Origin: Symbiodinium microadriaticum
Lineage: Eukaryota; Sar; Dinophyceae; Suessiales; Symbiodiniaceae
Length of the DNA stretch: 64,000 nt
Assembly: GCA_001939145.1 (NCBI GenBank)
Contig: LSRX01001580.1
Span: 19,319-83,318 of the forward strand
Direction of reading: 5' to 3'
Shown: positions 1-10,224 of the stretch, piece by piece
Position numbering within the stretch: the first letter of the stretch is position 1
Layout: every line of letters begins with the position of its first letter
Translations under genes and position numbers: made by a program
Notes under the pieces: model-generated
What the model was told of the DNA's origin: nothing
Database searches by the model: none
Seen by the model: the letters and a program-made list of their open reading frames with translations, nothing else

Positions 1-470
1 AAAAATGGGGGGGGGGGGAAAAACAAAAGCAAGGAATACTCATAACAGCTTCAAAAACACCAAAAAAATCAATAAGCAACACCACACTCGAACAAACAAC
101 AAACCAGAATAGTCATAGGAGTTGATTATTATTGAGTTGCTTGTTGTTTTCCTTTTGATTTTGCTTAGTTGTGTGTTTTATGTGCTTTTTCGTTGAGTCT
201 GCAGTGTTGTTTAGTTGAGTCTTGGTTTACGGATTGTTCATTTGTAGGAGTCATGTTTTGCCTTGTTTGGTTTTTCGAATCTCCTGTCAAAACCCAAATC
301 GTACGGGATGCGGACTTGACAACCCTAATTGTTACTTGGTAGTGTTGGGGAGTCTGCCCTCTTAGGCCCTTTAGGCCTTGATGAATACCCTCAGAGCCCT
401 AGTTCGTACAGTTCTGGCATGGTCTAACAACCAGGCCAAAGGTTGAAAATTGGGCTTGTGCATAGACTAA
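1..470. other. No gene recognised; low-complexity left edge
   Basis: The window opens with an A/G homopolymer stretch and AAC/CAA-rich DNA. I see no exon with supporting splice sites here. It may be the end of an intron or intergenic DNA. Confidence 0.4.
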
Positions 471-660
471 ACCCTAAACCCTCAACCCCTAAAAACCCGA
501 ACCCCGAAACCCTGAACCCCCAAACCCTAAACCCTTAAACCCTAAGCCCCCTCAACCCTAAACCCCTCAACCCTGAACCCTAAACTCCTCAACCCGAAAC
601 CTGAACCCCCAAAAAGCCCGAAAGCCCTAAACCCCCAAACCCTGCCCCTCAAACCCAAGT
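470..660. repeat. Degenerate telomere-like CCCTAAA array
   Basis: Dense run of CCCTAAA units with single-base variants (CCCTCAA, CCCGAAA, CCCTGAA, CCCCTAA). This is the plant/dinoflagellate telomere unit in interstitial, decayed form. It lies just beyond the lowest-coordinate exon of the left minus-strand gene. Confidence 0.85.
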
Positions 661-664
661 TTAC

Positions 665-742
665 ACATGTCCCCTTGGTTTGCTTGGAGTCCAGGTTGTG
701 GCACTTCTACAAGAAAGCAGCTTTCTGAGCGCTCCAGCACGT
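665..742 (-). CDS. Exon, unknown protein (left gene)
   Basis: Acceptor ...CCCTAG and donor GTAAAC bound 78 bp. Together with one base from the previous exon it encodes DVLERSESCFLVEVPQ and onward. The acceptor lies in a degenerate telomere-like unit. Phase matches the exon at 937-978. Product not recognised. Confidence 0.6.
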
Positions 743-849
743 CTAGGGTTTAGGGCTTTGTAGTTTAGGGTTTAGAGTTTAGGGAACCAACTCTTCTACC
801 TCTAAGGCACCCCTCCGCTACGTGAAGTCTCTTCAAAGCAATCCCTTAA

Positions 850-939
850 AGGGTCCATGTACCTATTTTATTCTTAGCCCGAAAGGAGTTCCTGTATAGG
901 TGCTTTAAGGCAAAGGTACTATGTAGGTACATGGACCCT
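850..939. repeat. Foldback element, 16-bp inverted termini
   Basis: Perfect inverted ends AGGGTCCATGTACCTA (850-865) and its complement (924-939) flank about 58 bp. It belongs to a class of short palindromes in this window whose ends contain GGTAC or GGGTCCA. Its right end touches the exon at 937-978, so it could be part of an intron end. Confidence 0.75.
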
Positions 940-978
940 GAAGCACTTTGCCCCTCGTCTGCTCCCAAGCTCTAGCCG
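937..978 (-). CDS. Micro-exon (42 bp), unknown protein (left gene)
   Basis: Bounded by a CTGCAG acceptor and a GTCC donor. Carrying one base in and one base out, it encodes TARAWEQTRGKVLQ. Its phase agrees with both neighbours, which is the main reason to believe so short an exon. Confidence 0.55.
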
Positions 979-1133
979 CTGCAGGAACACGTCAGAACAC
1001 CAGACCTTGATACAACCCTAAACCCTAAACGCTGGACCCCTAGACCCCAAACCCCTTTTGAGCTCAACAGCTCCTCAACACCGCTGCCCGGTACCCTGAA
1101 AGGCCAAGGAACCCTGTGACCCCCATACTTAAC

Positions 1134-1234
1134 TCCAGATGGCCTTCACACGCAAGGGCCAGCTCTGTTTGGAGGCATTGACGGTCAGGGACGCTAGGCG
1201 ATTGTACAGATTCTGTCCTCGAGGCCGGCTGCCA
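1134..1234 (-). CDS. Exon, unknown protein (left gene)
   Basis: Open segment reading GSRPRGQNLYNRLASLTV and NASKQSWPLRVKAIW. Donor is GTTAAGT. The acceptor is in GGGTTTAGGATAG: the second AG gives the phase required by the exon at 1313-1376. An alternative is TTTAG|G five bases earlier, directly at the telomere-like unit. Confidence 0.6.
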
Positions 1235-1312
1235 CTATCCTAAACCCAGACCCCCAAAACCCTCAAATCCTACTGTGGTCAACGCGTTGATGTTGTGTTG
1301 GGCTGTGCGAAC

Positions 1313-1376
1313 CTTGTCTCCAAAAGCAAAGCTGTCAGCATGTCTTTATCAAGATGCGCCCGGAAACATACTGGAC
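1313..1376 (-). CDS. Short exon, unknown protein (left gene)
   Basis: Acceptor AACCAG|G and donor AAG|GTTCGC enclose 64 bp reading PVCFRAHLDKDMLTALLLET. Only 26 nt separate it from the exon above, so either that intron is extremely small or the reading frame is wrong. A read-through in another frame is also possible. Confidence 0.5.
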
Positions 1377-1402
1377 CTGGTTCGCAACCCTAAACCCTAA
1401 AC

Positions 1403-1470
1403 CCGGATCCCTCAAGAGGCTATATATACATAGCTCAGCTTCGAAGACAAGGACTCCCCGTCGTCCGTCT
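1403..1470 (-). CDS. Exon, unknown protein (left gene)
   Basis: Acceptor CATCAG and a donor that is itself GTTTAGGG (telomere-like). Encodes DGRRGVLVFEAELCIYSLL in the phase left by the exon at 2044-2227. An alternative frame across the same bases is also open, so the frame is less certain than the presence of coding sequence. Confidence 0.5.
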
Positions 1471-1489
1471 CTGATGCCACTTTACGCTT

Positions 1490-1580
1490 TAGGGTTTAGG
1501 GCTTTAGGGTGTTAGGGGCTCGGGTTTAGGGATTTAGGGTTTTAGGGTTGTAGGGCTTTAGGGTTCTAGGGCTGGTCAGG
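1490..1580. repeat. Telomere-like TTTAGGG block
   Basis: About eight variant TTTAGGG units on the plus strand inside the large intron between the exons at 1403-1470 and 2044-2227. Nearby blocks lie at 1800-1830 and 1950-2020. No exon was recognised between 1480 and 2043. Confidence 0.8.
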
Positions 1581-2043
1581 ATTTGAGAGCCCCTGGATCT
1601 GGCAAACTAGGGCTTAGGGCCGGGGGTCCAGGGCATGGCCGACACCCTGCACCCGCAACCCTAAAACCTAAACCCTGCACCCACAACCCAAGCACTCAGA
1701 AGTGCCCTTGCTTGGGAGTCCTGCTGCTTGATGCCACTGGAGGATGTCTCGGGAAAGCCGGGGAGTCGTCGCCTGACGGAGTGTAGTACACGGAGCTCTT
1801 CCCCTAACGGAGCGTCCACTCTAAACCCTAAAACCTTATTCTTGTACTGAAGTGCCCTATAGGAGCCTTGCAGTGGTCTTTAAGTGCCTTTGGAGCGCTC
1901 CTCGCGCTGAATTACAGTTCTCTCCGAGTGCAGTTGCACTGTCGTACTGTTTGGGTTTAGGGTTTAGGATTAAGGATTTAGGACTCAGAGGGATTTCGAT
2001 CTTATAGGGCTTAGAGTGTTTAGGGTTCAAATTTTCCTTGAAC

Positions 2044-2227
2044 CTTGACATGGATGAAGTAACGGCATCTCTTGTAGCCACAGTGGACTGTTGCTTAAGC
2101 ACAAGCTGCCGCCAGTCCCGACCATCATCGTAACTGCCATCGTATGTGCGTATAATTCGAAGAACAAAATGTTCTAAACATTTCATAGGCATAAACTGCA
2201 AAATTTGGCAAACGCGTTCCTGAAGAG
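2044..2227 (-). CDS. Exon, unknown protein (left gene)
   Basis: Largest exon of the left chain (184 bp). Acceptor TTTCGCAG, donor AAG|GTTCAAGG. Contains LQERVCQILQFMPMKCLEHF followed by TYDGSYDDGRDWRQLVLK. It completes the single G left by the exon at 2404-2518, giving Ala-Leu-Gln at the joint. Mixed hydrophobic/acidic, no membrane segment. Family not recognised. Confidence 0.7.
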
Positions 2228-2403
2228 CTGCGAAATTCATTAGATCTAGCTTCGATTTCATCAAGTAGGGATCTCTCTACAGTTGCCTACAAGATACAAC
2301 CCCTCATATTCACAAATAAATCTGAAAAATAACGGACATGAACACATGCAATAGATTCAAATAAGCTTTCCACAAAGAGATTGAGTCAAGGACAACCGTT
2401 GAC

Positions 2404-2518
2404 CTGTTGAATTTCCCGTATCCCTGACAGTGGCCTGCACGTGCTTGAAGTCGATCTGCCGCAGCGCTGCAAGCAGCGCGCTGGCTTCTGGCGGCGCTTC
2501 GGTTTGAAGGTCGGCATC
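2404..2518 (-). CDS. Exon, unknown protein (left gene)
   Basis: Acceptor TTTCTCCAG|G and donor G|GTCAAC. Frame reads DADLQTEAPPEASALLAALR then QIDFKHVQATVRDTGN. The helical, Ala/Leu-rich character could suit an ARM/HEAT-type repeat, but that is a guess. Starts in phase 0, matching the end of the exon at 2730-2825. Confidence 0.7.
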
Positions 2519-2729
2519 CTGGAGAAAGGACCACATGCTTGATGCTCACCTCCAGCATGCATACACAGTATATTCATGGTGCACTCAGACCAACCTTCAA
2601 CTTCCCCTAAACCCTAAACCATCGAGCCCGGAACGCCCTGCACCCAGATTCCCGGGCTTTATGAAAGTCGGACCTGGCACCTGAAGCGCATGTTCTCTGA
2701 GCTGCGGTTCAGGGTTCAGTGTTTAGGGC

Positions 2730-2825
2730 GTATCCCAAGCCAACAGCTTCTGAGGCCTTAGTCGCCGAAGCAGCCGCGTTGTAGAGAGCCCAAAGGATGT
2801 AGCTCGTCTGGTAGTCAAGCAAGGC
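2730..2825 (-). CDS. Exon with GC donor, unknown protein (left gene)
   Basis: Exactly 32 codons reading ALLDYQTSYILWALYNAAAS then ATKASEAVGLGY. Acceptor GGAG|G. The donor is GCCCTAAAC, a GC donor as is common in dinoflagellates, and here part of a telomere-like unit. Phase 0 on both sides fits its neighbours. Confidence 0.65.
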
Positions 2826-3054
2826 CTCCGGTTGTCATTTTCGGCTAAAGAATCAGAAACGATCTGTGAGGAACAAAGCTGCTGGGCCGCAAGTCACAGC
2901 AGTTACTCTGAAAACAGGCCTGAGTGCTTAGGGTTTAGGGTTTAGGGATTGCCCAATAAGTCCTAATTTGAAAACTCCACCCTCTCAGGTGGACGAAGCT
3001 GCAAAGCATCACGAGAAGCAAGGCTTAAAGCTACCGAGAGAGGCAAAACCCTAC

Positions 3055-3135
3055 AGCCCATGCTTTCAACATCCATTCGAAGAGCCGAACAAAGCAGCTC
3101 GCCTCCAGATTCTGCATCAGGATGTTGTGCGAGTC
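3055..3135 (-). CDS. Exon, unknown protein (left gene)
   Basis: Exactly 27 codons between CGAAGCAG|G and GTAGGG, reading DSHNILMQNLEASCFV then RLFEWMLKAWA. It may splice directly to 2825 or via an 18-nt micro-exon at 2981-2998 (LRPPER), which is preceded by a pyrimidine-rich tract and TTTGCAG. All joints are in phase. Confidence 0.65.
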
Positions 3136-3289
3136 CTGCTTCGGAGCAAGCTTCACTCAAAATTGTGGCGGTACACCCACACCGCTTCAACCCTAGAGCC
3201 GCAATTGGCTCCCAAAACACGAAATCAAGGTGTTTAGGGTTTTGGGCCCCTGCACTTTCCAGGCTCAGTTTTGAGCCGGGGATTGTTCG

Positions 3290-3620
3290 GGATTTGAACT
3301 TGGAGGTCCCGATATTGGGTCTACTGCTACGGAATCTCTGGAAGAAGTATGACTACTGGACAGACATGTAAACTCCCGCTTAGATATGTCGTGGTAGTTG
3401 TCGTTCGGATTTTGCAGCATGATAGGGGTTTTGCGATTTTGAAGGCTGGCATCTAAGTTGGGACCTAGATTTCGGACGAACATACATATCCCAGAACACA
3501 AAGATGTCAATTGTGCCCTCGATGTAGGGAGGTGAGCTCTTCTTTTGAGGAGTCCGACTGTGTCAAACTGTTGCCGTTGATCTTCCGGAGGGCTTCAAAA
3601 CCTACAAACCCTAAAACCCT
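3290..3620 (-). CDS. Probable exon cluster, boundaries unresolved
   Basis: Two coding-like stretches on the minus strand: near 3530-3600 (ALRKINGNSLTQSDSSKEE) and near 3450-3520 (IEGTIDIFVFWDMYVRP). They are in different frames and I cannot place the junction. They are likely upstream exons of the left gene. Confidence 0.4.
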
Positions 3621-4095
3621 AGAGCCTTAAACTTGGTTTAGGGCTTTGAATTTAGGGTTTCCCTCCCCTAAACCCTAAACTTGACCCTAAAACCCTAAAC
3701 TGCCGAGAGCAGCGCAGCGACTGTAGTAACCCAGCCAAGCTCTTGACCTCCTTGCCATCAGGCAGTTCAAGATGGACCCCCCACCCTCCAGTGCTTGGGG
3801 GTTTAGAGTTTAGGGTATCCTGAACCCTAAACCCTTAAACCCTGGCCCCTTCAAACCCCTAAAGCCTTAAACCCCTAAACCCTAAACCCTGCGGTTCATG
3901 GTTTAGGGGTGAGCCCCGGCCAGCAAATTGCAAGTTTCTAAGTGGCGAATGCTTCCCAGGCAAGTCCCATCCCAAGGCCTCCCAAAGCATCCCTGGTGCC
4001 TTTCAGGGGCCTGCTAGGAGTGGGTTTAGGGTTTAGGGTTACGTCTAGGGTTTTGGGCTTAGGGCTTAGGGTTTGAGTTTAGGGTTTAGGGTTTC
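3600..4095. repeat. Cluster of telomere-like blocks
   Basis: CCCTAAA and TTTAGGG blocks in both orientations at about 3605-3700, 3795-3905 and 4020-4095, separated by about 100 bp of unique DNA. No supported exon between them. Confidence 0.8.
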
Positions 4096-4384
4096 GCGTC
4101 TCGGCCTGCACCGTCTTGGATTGACACGAGATTCACAACAGAACATAACAGAACCACGTCGAGCGGCCATCGCAGGGCGCAAAGCGGTTTGTCGGAAACC
4201 CTTGCTTCTGTGGAACGGCCGGCACGGGCCGCGAGGATCCAGAAGCCCACACCGCAAGGGTTTAAGGTTCAGGGTTTCGGGTTTTGAACTGTGGGGGAAG
4301 CTGGGAGCAAAACAGCCAAGCACGCGACAAGGGGGTGCGCCGCCGGGCCCCATTCCCAAAGAAGTGCACCCGCTGCACGTGCAC

Positions 4385-4740
4385 ACTGAATCCACATGAA
4401 CCCTAAACCCCCTAACTGCACCAGTAACACCCGACTATCAACCAAAAACCCTAAACCCCCAAAACCTTAAACCATAAAACCCTAAACTATCAAACCTAAA
4501 CCCTAAACTGCCAATGATTCAGTGCCATCCTGCCTCAAGGCTCTCCAGGACAGCAGAGGTGCCAGCCCGCACGGAGTCCTAGAGGGTTTAAACCCTAAAC
4601 CCTAAAATTTAAGGCTTGAGGGCTTAGTGCTTAGGAGAGGAAGGAGGGAATAGAGGACGACGAGATCACTCTCCCATTTTCCCCTTTCGCACCAGTAAAG
4701 GGGTTAGGGCTTAGGGTTTAAGCCTTAGGGTAGGAGTCCT
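4385..4740. repeat. Telomere-like blocks, no gene seen
   Basis: CCCTAAA-rich tract at 4395-4515 and further units at 4585-4635 and 4700-4735. Intervening sequence is unique. I see no exon. Confidence 0.7.
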
Positions 4741-4869
4741 GTAGGCAAAAGAGGTCGCACATCACCTGCGAGGATGTTCGAGAGGTCTTTTCAAGTACGA
4801 CCTCCCGTTGGGCTGTGGGGGCCTCTTCAGCAAACGGAGGGTTTAGGGTGTAAGGTTTACCCTGCGGGT

Positions 4870-5109
4870 TCACTTCCAAGTGTGGCGGAAAGTGCAGGAT
4901 GTATCGTTATTTACAGCATAGGCGAGTTTCGGTTTTTCAAGGGCAGTAAGGTTTTGAATGGTTTCAACAAAGTCATTGTTGTTGATGTTTGGATGTTGTT
5001 TGGCTAGGTAAGTTATATTAGCGTCAGAGCGTGACAGAGCCGAAATCACCATGTCCTCCCCGCGTTGGTTGGCTTTGCTGCTGAGCATTGTATTGTTGCT
5101 GCAATGCAT
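4870..5109 (-). CDS. Candidate exon, frame uncertain
   Basis: Open minus-strand reading with NITYLAKQHPNINNNDFVE and KPKLAYAVNNDTSCTFRHTW. A TGCATTGCAG acceptor precedes it. Part of the segment looks intron-like (TAATATAACTTACCTAG), so the true exon may be shorter. Product unknown. Confidence 0.4.
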   Translation of the reverse strand: MHCSNNTMLSSKANQRGEDMVISALSRSDANITYLAKQHPNINNNDFVETIQNLTALEKPKLAYAVNNDTSCTFRHTWK

Positions 5110-5239
5110 CGACAGTTGCTGGCCATTCCATATGGGATTGTGTAAAAGTTTGCCAGCTGAAATTTAAGGAGCAGTACGAAGACCTGAAAATGGCACCGGC
5201 GCGGAGCCAGGTGAAAGAGAAGAAATGGGGCAATTAGAC

Positions 5240-5255
5240 CCCCCCCCCCCCCCCA
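5240..5255. repeat. Poly-C tract
   Basis: Run of about 16 C on the plus strand; no function inferred. Confidence 0.8.
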
Positions 5256-5459
5256 CACCCACCCTAGAAAAGAAGCACAAACGCAGCACAGTCTGCCAAG
5301 GAACGCGCATAGCGCATTCCGTGTTCCAGAGTCCTTTCTATGGTATGTTCAGAAAGAGTAGGCACGCAATGCGAGTACTGCGAACACCTGCAAATAGCAG
5401 AATTTCAAGCACTTTCCGTAGCATGGAGAACACGTCCGGGCCTCAGCAGGTAGTGTAAC

Positions 5460-6500
5460 CACCGAAATCGCACCATTGCAACTGAACCCGCCAGCAGGGT
5501 CTAGGGTTGGATGAAGGGTTCAGTCTGTCATAGCAGTTGACTTGTTGGGGTTATGGAGTGACTCGGCATAATCTAGAGGGGTTATAGGGCCCTATAGTTG
5601 ATGGAGCTCAGAAAGGCCATGGGGGCACAGCAAACACCCAACCGCTTTTCGGACACCTGCTTACATTTCCCCAAAACATGAAGGTCTAGTCAGTGCAAGT
5701 TATGTTGGCTACACCGAAAGCACTGCAACCTTCAGAACTGTTCCTGTGCTGGGAAGTTATACAACTTCCAAACAGTGCTGACTTTGGGAGAGGGACGGAG
5801 GGACAGGCACCTGGGTACCCCTTTCGTGAGTATCGAAGCACCTACGGAAAATCCCAAACCTCAAGTCCAAACTGTGAGTTCTATCCTCATTATTCTGTAA
5901 ACCCTAAACCCTAATGCCTTTCTCCCTTGCAAAACACGGACAAACACGAATAGAAACGGCCGCCGCCTTCGACAGCCCGTATTGCCTCAGCTGCTTGTGC
6001 TTGTCTGTGTTGCTGCTAGGGAACTTAATACTTGGAAGTTGTAGACATGTAGAATGGACGCTTATGAGACTGCTCTGCACTGCAAGTATGGGAATGTCGA
6101 TTTTCAGTTCGACTTCTACAACATAATTCACGTTCCATTGACAGCAAGCCAAGTTTCGATTCAAAAACAGGCGGTGCATGTACTGGGTACTGAAGATCCG
6201 TCCAACCAGGCACGTGGAACTCTTACAAGATACTCTCTGAGCCAATGCCGCAAAAGTTCCTGGTAGAGAGGCCGCATGCTGCACCCCAGACTGCCTAACT
6301 TTTATATACTCTTCTTGGCTTGCTTCGCTGTGGTGGTTCTTGGTGTTTTGAGTGCAGAAACTTTGTTGTCAAGCTGGGCGTGGACGAGCCGTGTATTCCT
6401 TGCCGGCAAGAACAACAACTACATGAGCCCTGGATGGAATATGTTATCGACGGCACCCCTAAATTTGCATGTAAATATCAAGCGCAGCTCTTCTGATACG
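5460..6500. other. No confident gene; ambiguous open frames
   Basis: Several overlapping frames are open on both strands between 5900 and 6290. None is clearly better than the others, and splice signals do not decide. A short CTATAGGGCCCTATAG palindrome lies at about 5583-5598. A telomere-like block lies at 5898-5912. Confidence 0.4.
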
Positions 6501-6509
6501 TATACATAT

Positions 6510-6576
6510 ATCTATCTATCTATCTATCTATCCATCTATCCATCTATCCATCTATCTATCTATCTATCTATCTATA
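6510..6576. repeat. TATC/CATC microsatellite
   Basis: (TCTA)n with interspersed CCATC units on the plus strand. Confidence 0.95.
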
Positions 6577-6579
6577 TGA

Positions 6580-6890
6580 TGTGTTGGTGAAAGTCTTAGA
6601 AGCCCGCCCAAGTTGTGGAGGAGCACGCGGAGAATATCCTAAGTTGCGATTCGCCTGTATGAGGGCCTGTGAGCATAAAGGAATCCAAATTACACGGGAA
6701 TGTCTCTCTAGATTCCTAAGCCATAAATCGACGGCCAAAGGCAAGAAGGGCAGTTCAAGTACCAGCCTTTCAACTGCATGCCACAGAGAACCCGCTGATG
6801 GCTGGGCAATTCTGACTCGTTCCGACTCCAACTGTCCAGGACAACCAGCCAAGAATCGTACCGAAAACCATTCCAATGGCTTGACCACTC
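6580..6890 (-). CDS. Candidate exon, low confidence
   Basis: Long minus-strand open frame including LWHAVERLVLELPFLPLAVD. The opposite strand is also open over the same span, so this is only a candidate. Confidence 0.3.
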
Positions 6891-7249
6891 TTTAACCATG
6901 CGAAGCCGGCACCGACCTACCCGAGGCCTCTACCAATGCCCAAGTCCACATTTGACACCGTATCGGCCAAATTGCAAGGGCAAGCAATCTGACCAGTCCG
7001 CATCAATAAGCTTCGTGTTGTACCTGAACTCTGATCGGAACGCAAGCAGCATCCAATAACATAGTGCAAGGAGTCGTGAGCGAATGAGCTATGACCTGCA
7101 GGGTCCAGTAAGACTCCCCAAGAGTTGTGGCTTTAGGTCCTGCATACATTGGCAATTCAAGCACGCCTACCTTGAACGGCCTATAGCAAATGGTGCCAAC
7201 ACAAAGATCAGAGGTCCTGAAATTCCCTAGTAACCCTTATTAAAGTACG

Positions 7250-7280
7250 TAGGAGAGGAGGAGGAGGAGGAGGAGGAGGA
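7250..7280. repeat. GGA microsatellite
   Basis: (GGA)n purine run on the plus strand. A broader purine-rich stretch follows at about 7500-7680. Confidence 0.95.
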
Positions 7281-7745
7281 ACCGCAAACGGCGGTAGCCG
7301 TCGCCGCCCGCCCGGCATTGCAGAGCAGCTCTGGAGCCGTCATTTCCGCTCTCTGCGGAAGGTTCGAGTGAGGGCTTACCCTGACAACCCAAACCTACTT
7401 TTTTGCAGGCTCTTACTATAAATACTCTTACAGTATTCTTAGGTAACCTACAAGAATGGAGGTTTTGGGTTGTTCAAGGTACTAGATGAGTGCAGCCAGG
7501 TGGCAAAAGAAACGGCGAAAGCGGAAGGTGGAGAGGGCGAGGGGACGATAGGGAACGGACCGGGCTGAAGGGAGGAGGGTGAGCGGGACATGGCAAGGCG
7601 AAGAAGGAGGAATGGGGAGGAGAAAGAAGTGGGATGGGAGAGGAGGGGAGGAAGGAAGAGGAGACTGCAGAGTGCAAAGGAGACAGTGTAAGAAGGAATT
7701 TGTTGCGGCGAAGTGCAGGGCAGCCGAGTGTGGGTGCGCCACAGC

Positions 7746-8039
7746 TCAAGCGCAGTCGACAGCATACAGCTGCCAAGTGAAGTCAGGTAGTTGTGCCGTT
7801 TTGCCATGGGCTTGCCCAGGGAGTAACAGAATTTTGCATGCTGCCGCCATACCATGCTGACCCTCGAAAAACAACGCAATTTGTGGACTGGGTTCGAGAC
7901 TAAACACAAAACCCTCAACCTCACGAATGAGGCTACTAGCCGTAACTATCCAGGCGCCGCTGAAGGCTTTACATGAATGGCAGCAGGGGTGGGTGTTCAG
8001 TGAGAATCGAAGTTCAATCAAAGACGTTTCGGGCAACAT
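7746..8039 (-). CDS. Candidate exon(s)
   Basis: Minus-strand frame with LEPSPQIALFFEGQHGMAA then KILLLPGQAHGKTAQLPDFT, which reads like protein rather than repeat. Splice sites were not pinned down and the left end runs into the purine-rich tract. Confidence 0.4.
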   Translation of the reverse strand: MLPETSLIELRFSLNTHPCCHSCKAFSGAWIVTASSLIREVEGFVFSLEPSPQIALFFEGQHGMAAACKILLLPGQAHGKTAQLPDFTWQLYAVDCA

Positions 8040-8855
8040 TGGGCCAGGGCTGTACTTTTACGGATTTAGAGGGTGGCGTGCAGTCTAGAAGTCAAGAGAT
8101 TGGTGGCAAGCGAGGCACCAGAGTTGTGGAATTCAGGGGTCCTCCCTCTCACCGCAAATCGTGGATCCGGGGGGAGGGAGATAGAAGTTCGAGAATTTTG
8201 GAACCCTCAACCCCCAATCCCAACCTCTTAAACCCTGAACATCCTAAACCCTATAAACCCTAAATCCTGAACCTGAATACCAAACATTGGGTAAGCGAAA
8301 CCTCATGTTGGGACCAGAGTGCGAGACTCGGTCATCTGTTTCTTCATACGTGGGCAGCGTCTTCGCTTTGATCTCCTCGCGGAGCCCACCAATTTACTCA
8401 CGAGCCCTAGGCAAACCCAAATCTTACACTGCAGTCCTTCAGCATGGCACCTTCAGGTGACTGTATTCACTCCCGCCAATACTTATCAATGGCCCGTCGC
8501 CACCCTTAGATTTTTCTGTCAGGGTCATGATAGACGGTCTGGAAGCCTGTGAGCACAAACCCGAAAGCACCCACAAGAAAGCTCGACAACATTATGTTTG
8601 CATGGCTGCACAAGGAATGAGGGGATCATGAGGCAGCAAAGCTCGTCATGTACTCCCTTCAGTTTCAACTCGCCCCCGCAAAAAGAAACTACTGTATATA
8701 TCTTGCCCTGAAGCTAAAGCAAGCAAGCATTGGGGTATCACCTGATAGTGCTGGCAGTTAACACAAAACGGAAAAAGGGACATCTACTGCAAACATTCAT
8801 CCATCAATAGATATGGAAAGTCTTCCCCAGGAGCTGAAACGGCAGACTCACGGAC

Positions 8856-9042
8856 CTTCAGCTGAAGTGTTCATGGGCTTGCTTTGCTTGGCTGCACACA
8901 ATCGCAGTATATCAGCGTGTCTAGCGGGGGAGCCCGTCTCCTTGAAGCGGCTGAGAAGACTTTCAGAGCTCGAGGATGACCAGGGCGCTTGAGCGATTTC
9001 GAAGACTTTGGCGGCTGCTGCGGCGGTGTCCTTGAGGCTATC
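8856..9042 (-). CDS. Exon, unknown protein
   Basis: 187 bp between TTTTCGCAG|G and AAG|GTCCGTGAG, both good junctions. Reads DSLKDTAAAAAKVFEIAQ, then ESLLSRFKETGSPARHADIL, then RLCAAKQSKPMNTSAEG. Ala-rich helix followed by a Ser-rich linker. No motif recognised. The next exon upstream was not identified. Confidence 0.7.
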
Positions 9043-9378
9043 CTGCGAAAACCTGAGATTGCTGGGTTTAATTAGGGTTTAGGGCCTAGGGTGTAGGGTT
9101 TCCGGTGCCCTAAACCCTAGGATTTAGATAGGATTTAGACTTAAATCCTAAGGTCTAGTCTTGAGGCCTAAACCCTGAACTCCAGACAATGAACTGTGGT
9201 TTGCAAGTTTCTGTTTGACGGGAGTTGAGGTTGTTTTGAAGGCTGCGCAGCCAGATCCCAGTACCTTTGCGGGCCTTAATGACGCGAGTGCAACCCTAAA
9301 CCCTTAGGGAGTGCACAGGGATGTTAATGGCAACGCATAGGTTGAAGGGTTTTTGGTGCACTTCGTGTCGGCTGGCTA

Positions 9379-9490
9379 ATTTTTAAAACCACGTTTTTTT
9401 CGCGCACGGGCGCGCCGATTCCAGAATTTGGCAATCCTTTCTTTGGTGCTCTCTCTTTTGCCTTTGCAGAGTTCGAACTGGCTTCTGGAA
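9379..9490 (-). CDS. Exon with basic segment, unknown protein
   Basis: Following a GGCCTTCCAG acceptor the frame reads SQFELCKGKRESTKERIAKF then WNRRARARKKRGF, ending at a GTTTTA donor. The Arg/Lys cluster could act as a nuclear localisation or nucleic-acid-binding patch; that is inference. Confidence 0.55.
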
Positions 9491-9739
9491 GGCCGATGGG
9501 GTTTTTGAGGATACCGCATGCGACCCTACCCGCAGTTAACATACCTCACGCACTCCCTTAGGTTCATAGGGCTTAGGGTCCTTCACAATTAGAATAGGGT
9601 TTTGGGGTCCATTCAACGAACATAACAAAGCACCCAAGGAATGATATTGGTAATTCTTCAGACATCTACAGTATAGTATAGGGGAACGAAGCAATCCTGG
9701 GCCCTTGACGAGATTTGTAGAAATCTTATGGAAGGCCTG

Positions 9740-9766
9740 TCCCGCCTCCCATTGTTTGAGGCGGGA
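9740..9766. repeat. GC-rich stem-loop
   Basis: TCCCGCCTC and its complement GAGGCGGGA flank a 9-nt loop. The stem is short and perfect; no role is evident. Confidence 0.6.
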
Positions 9767-10058
9767 GGTGCCCTACACTACACCAGGTCCAAGATTGACG
9801 GCGATAGAAGCTCTGCTAACAAAGCGCAAGGCACTTCAGGTAGTATTGGCTCGGTTTTGCGGCGGCATTTTGTGCATCGCCATCTTGGTCTTCTCGGACT
9901 GAACGGTGATCTTTGGCGCTCAGGAACTCGTCTTCTTCTTCTTCTACTGGTAGCCAGTATAGTGAGTAGTCTTCTTCTTCTTCTAGCGACGCTAGCGCCG
10001 CGTCGTGACGCACTGCTTTATCATGCCCGGCTTGACCTTCAACGCTGATCATGTCGTT

Positions 10059-10139
10059 CTTCTTCTCATTGGCGATGTTCTCTTGCCCTGTTTTGCCTGA
10101 AGTCCCATGGTTTCCGATAGGGATTGCCTGGGTTGATCC
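10059..10139 (-). CDS. Exon, acidic/polar linker
   Basis: CAACCCAG|G acceptor and GAAG|GTCAAG donor. One frame reads AIPIGNHGTSGKTGQENIAN then EKKNDMISVE. Continuing past the donor would give a Glu-rich run (EEEEDYSLYW), so a longer exon down to about 9816 is possible. Which frame is used is uncertain. Confidence 0.45.
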
Positions 10140-10224
10140 AAAGCTCAAACAAAGCTAAGCTATGACATCATGTAAGCTGGTTTGAAAGTTTTAACCCGAC
10201 GCCAGCATGAGCTCGAAAGCTTGC

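Noticed and set aside
470-660. True chromosome end
   Set aside because: The CCCTAAA array is degenerate, short and followed by exons and unique DNA on one side and low-complexity DNA on the other; similar blocks occur throughout. It is interstitial.
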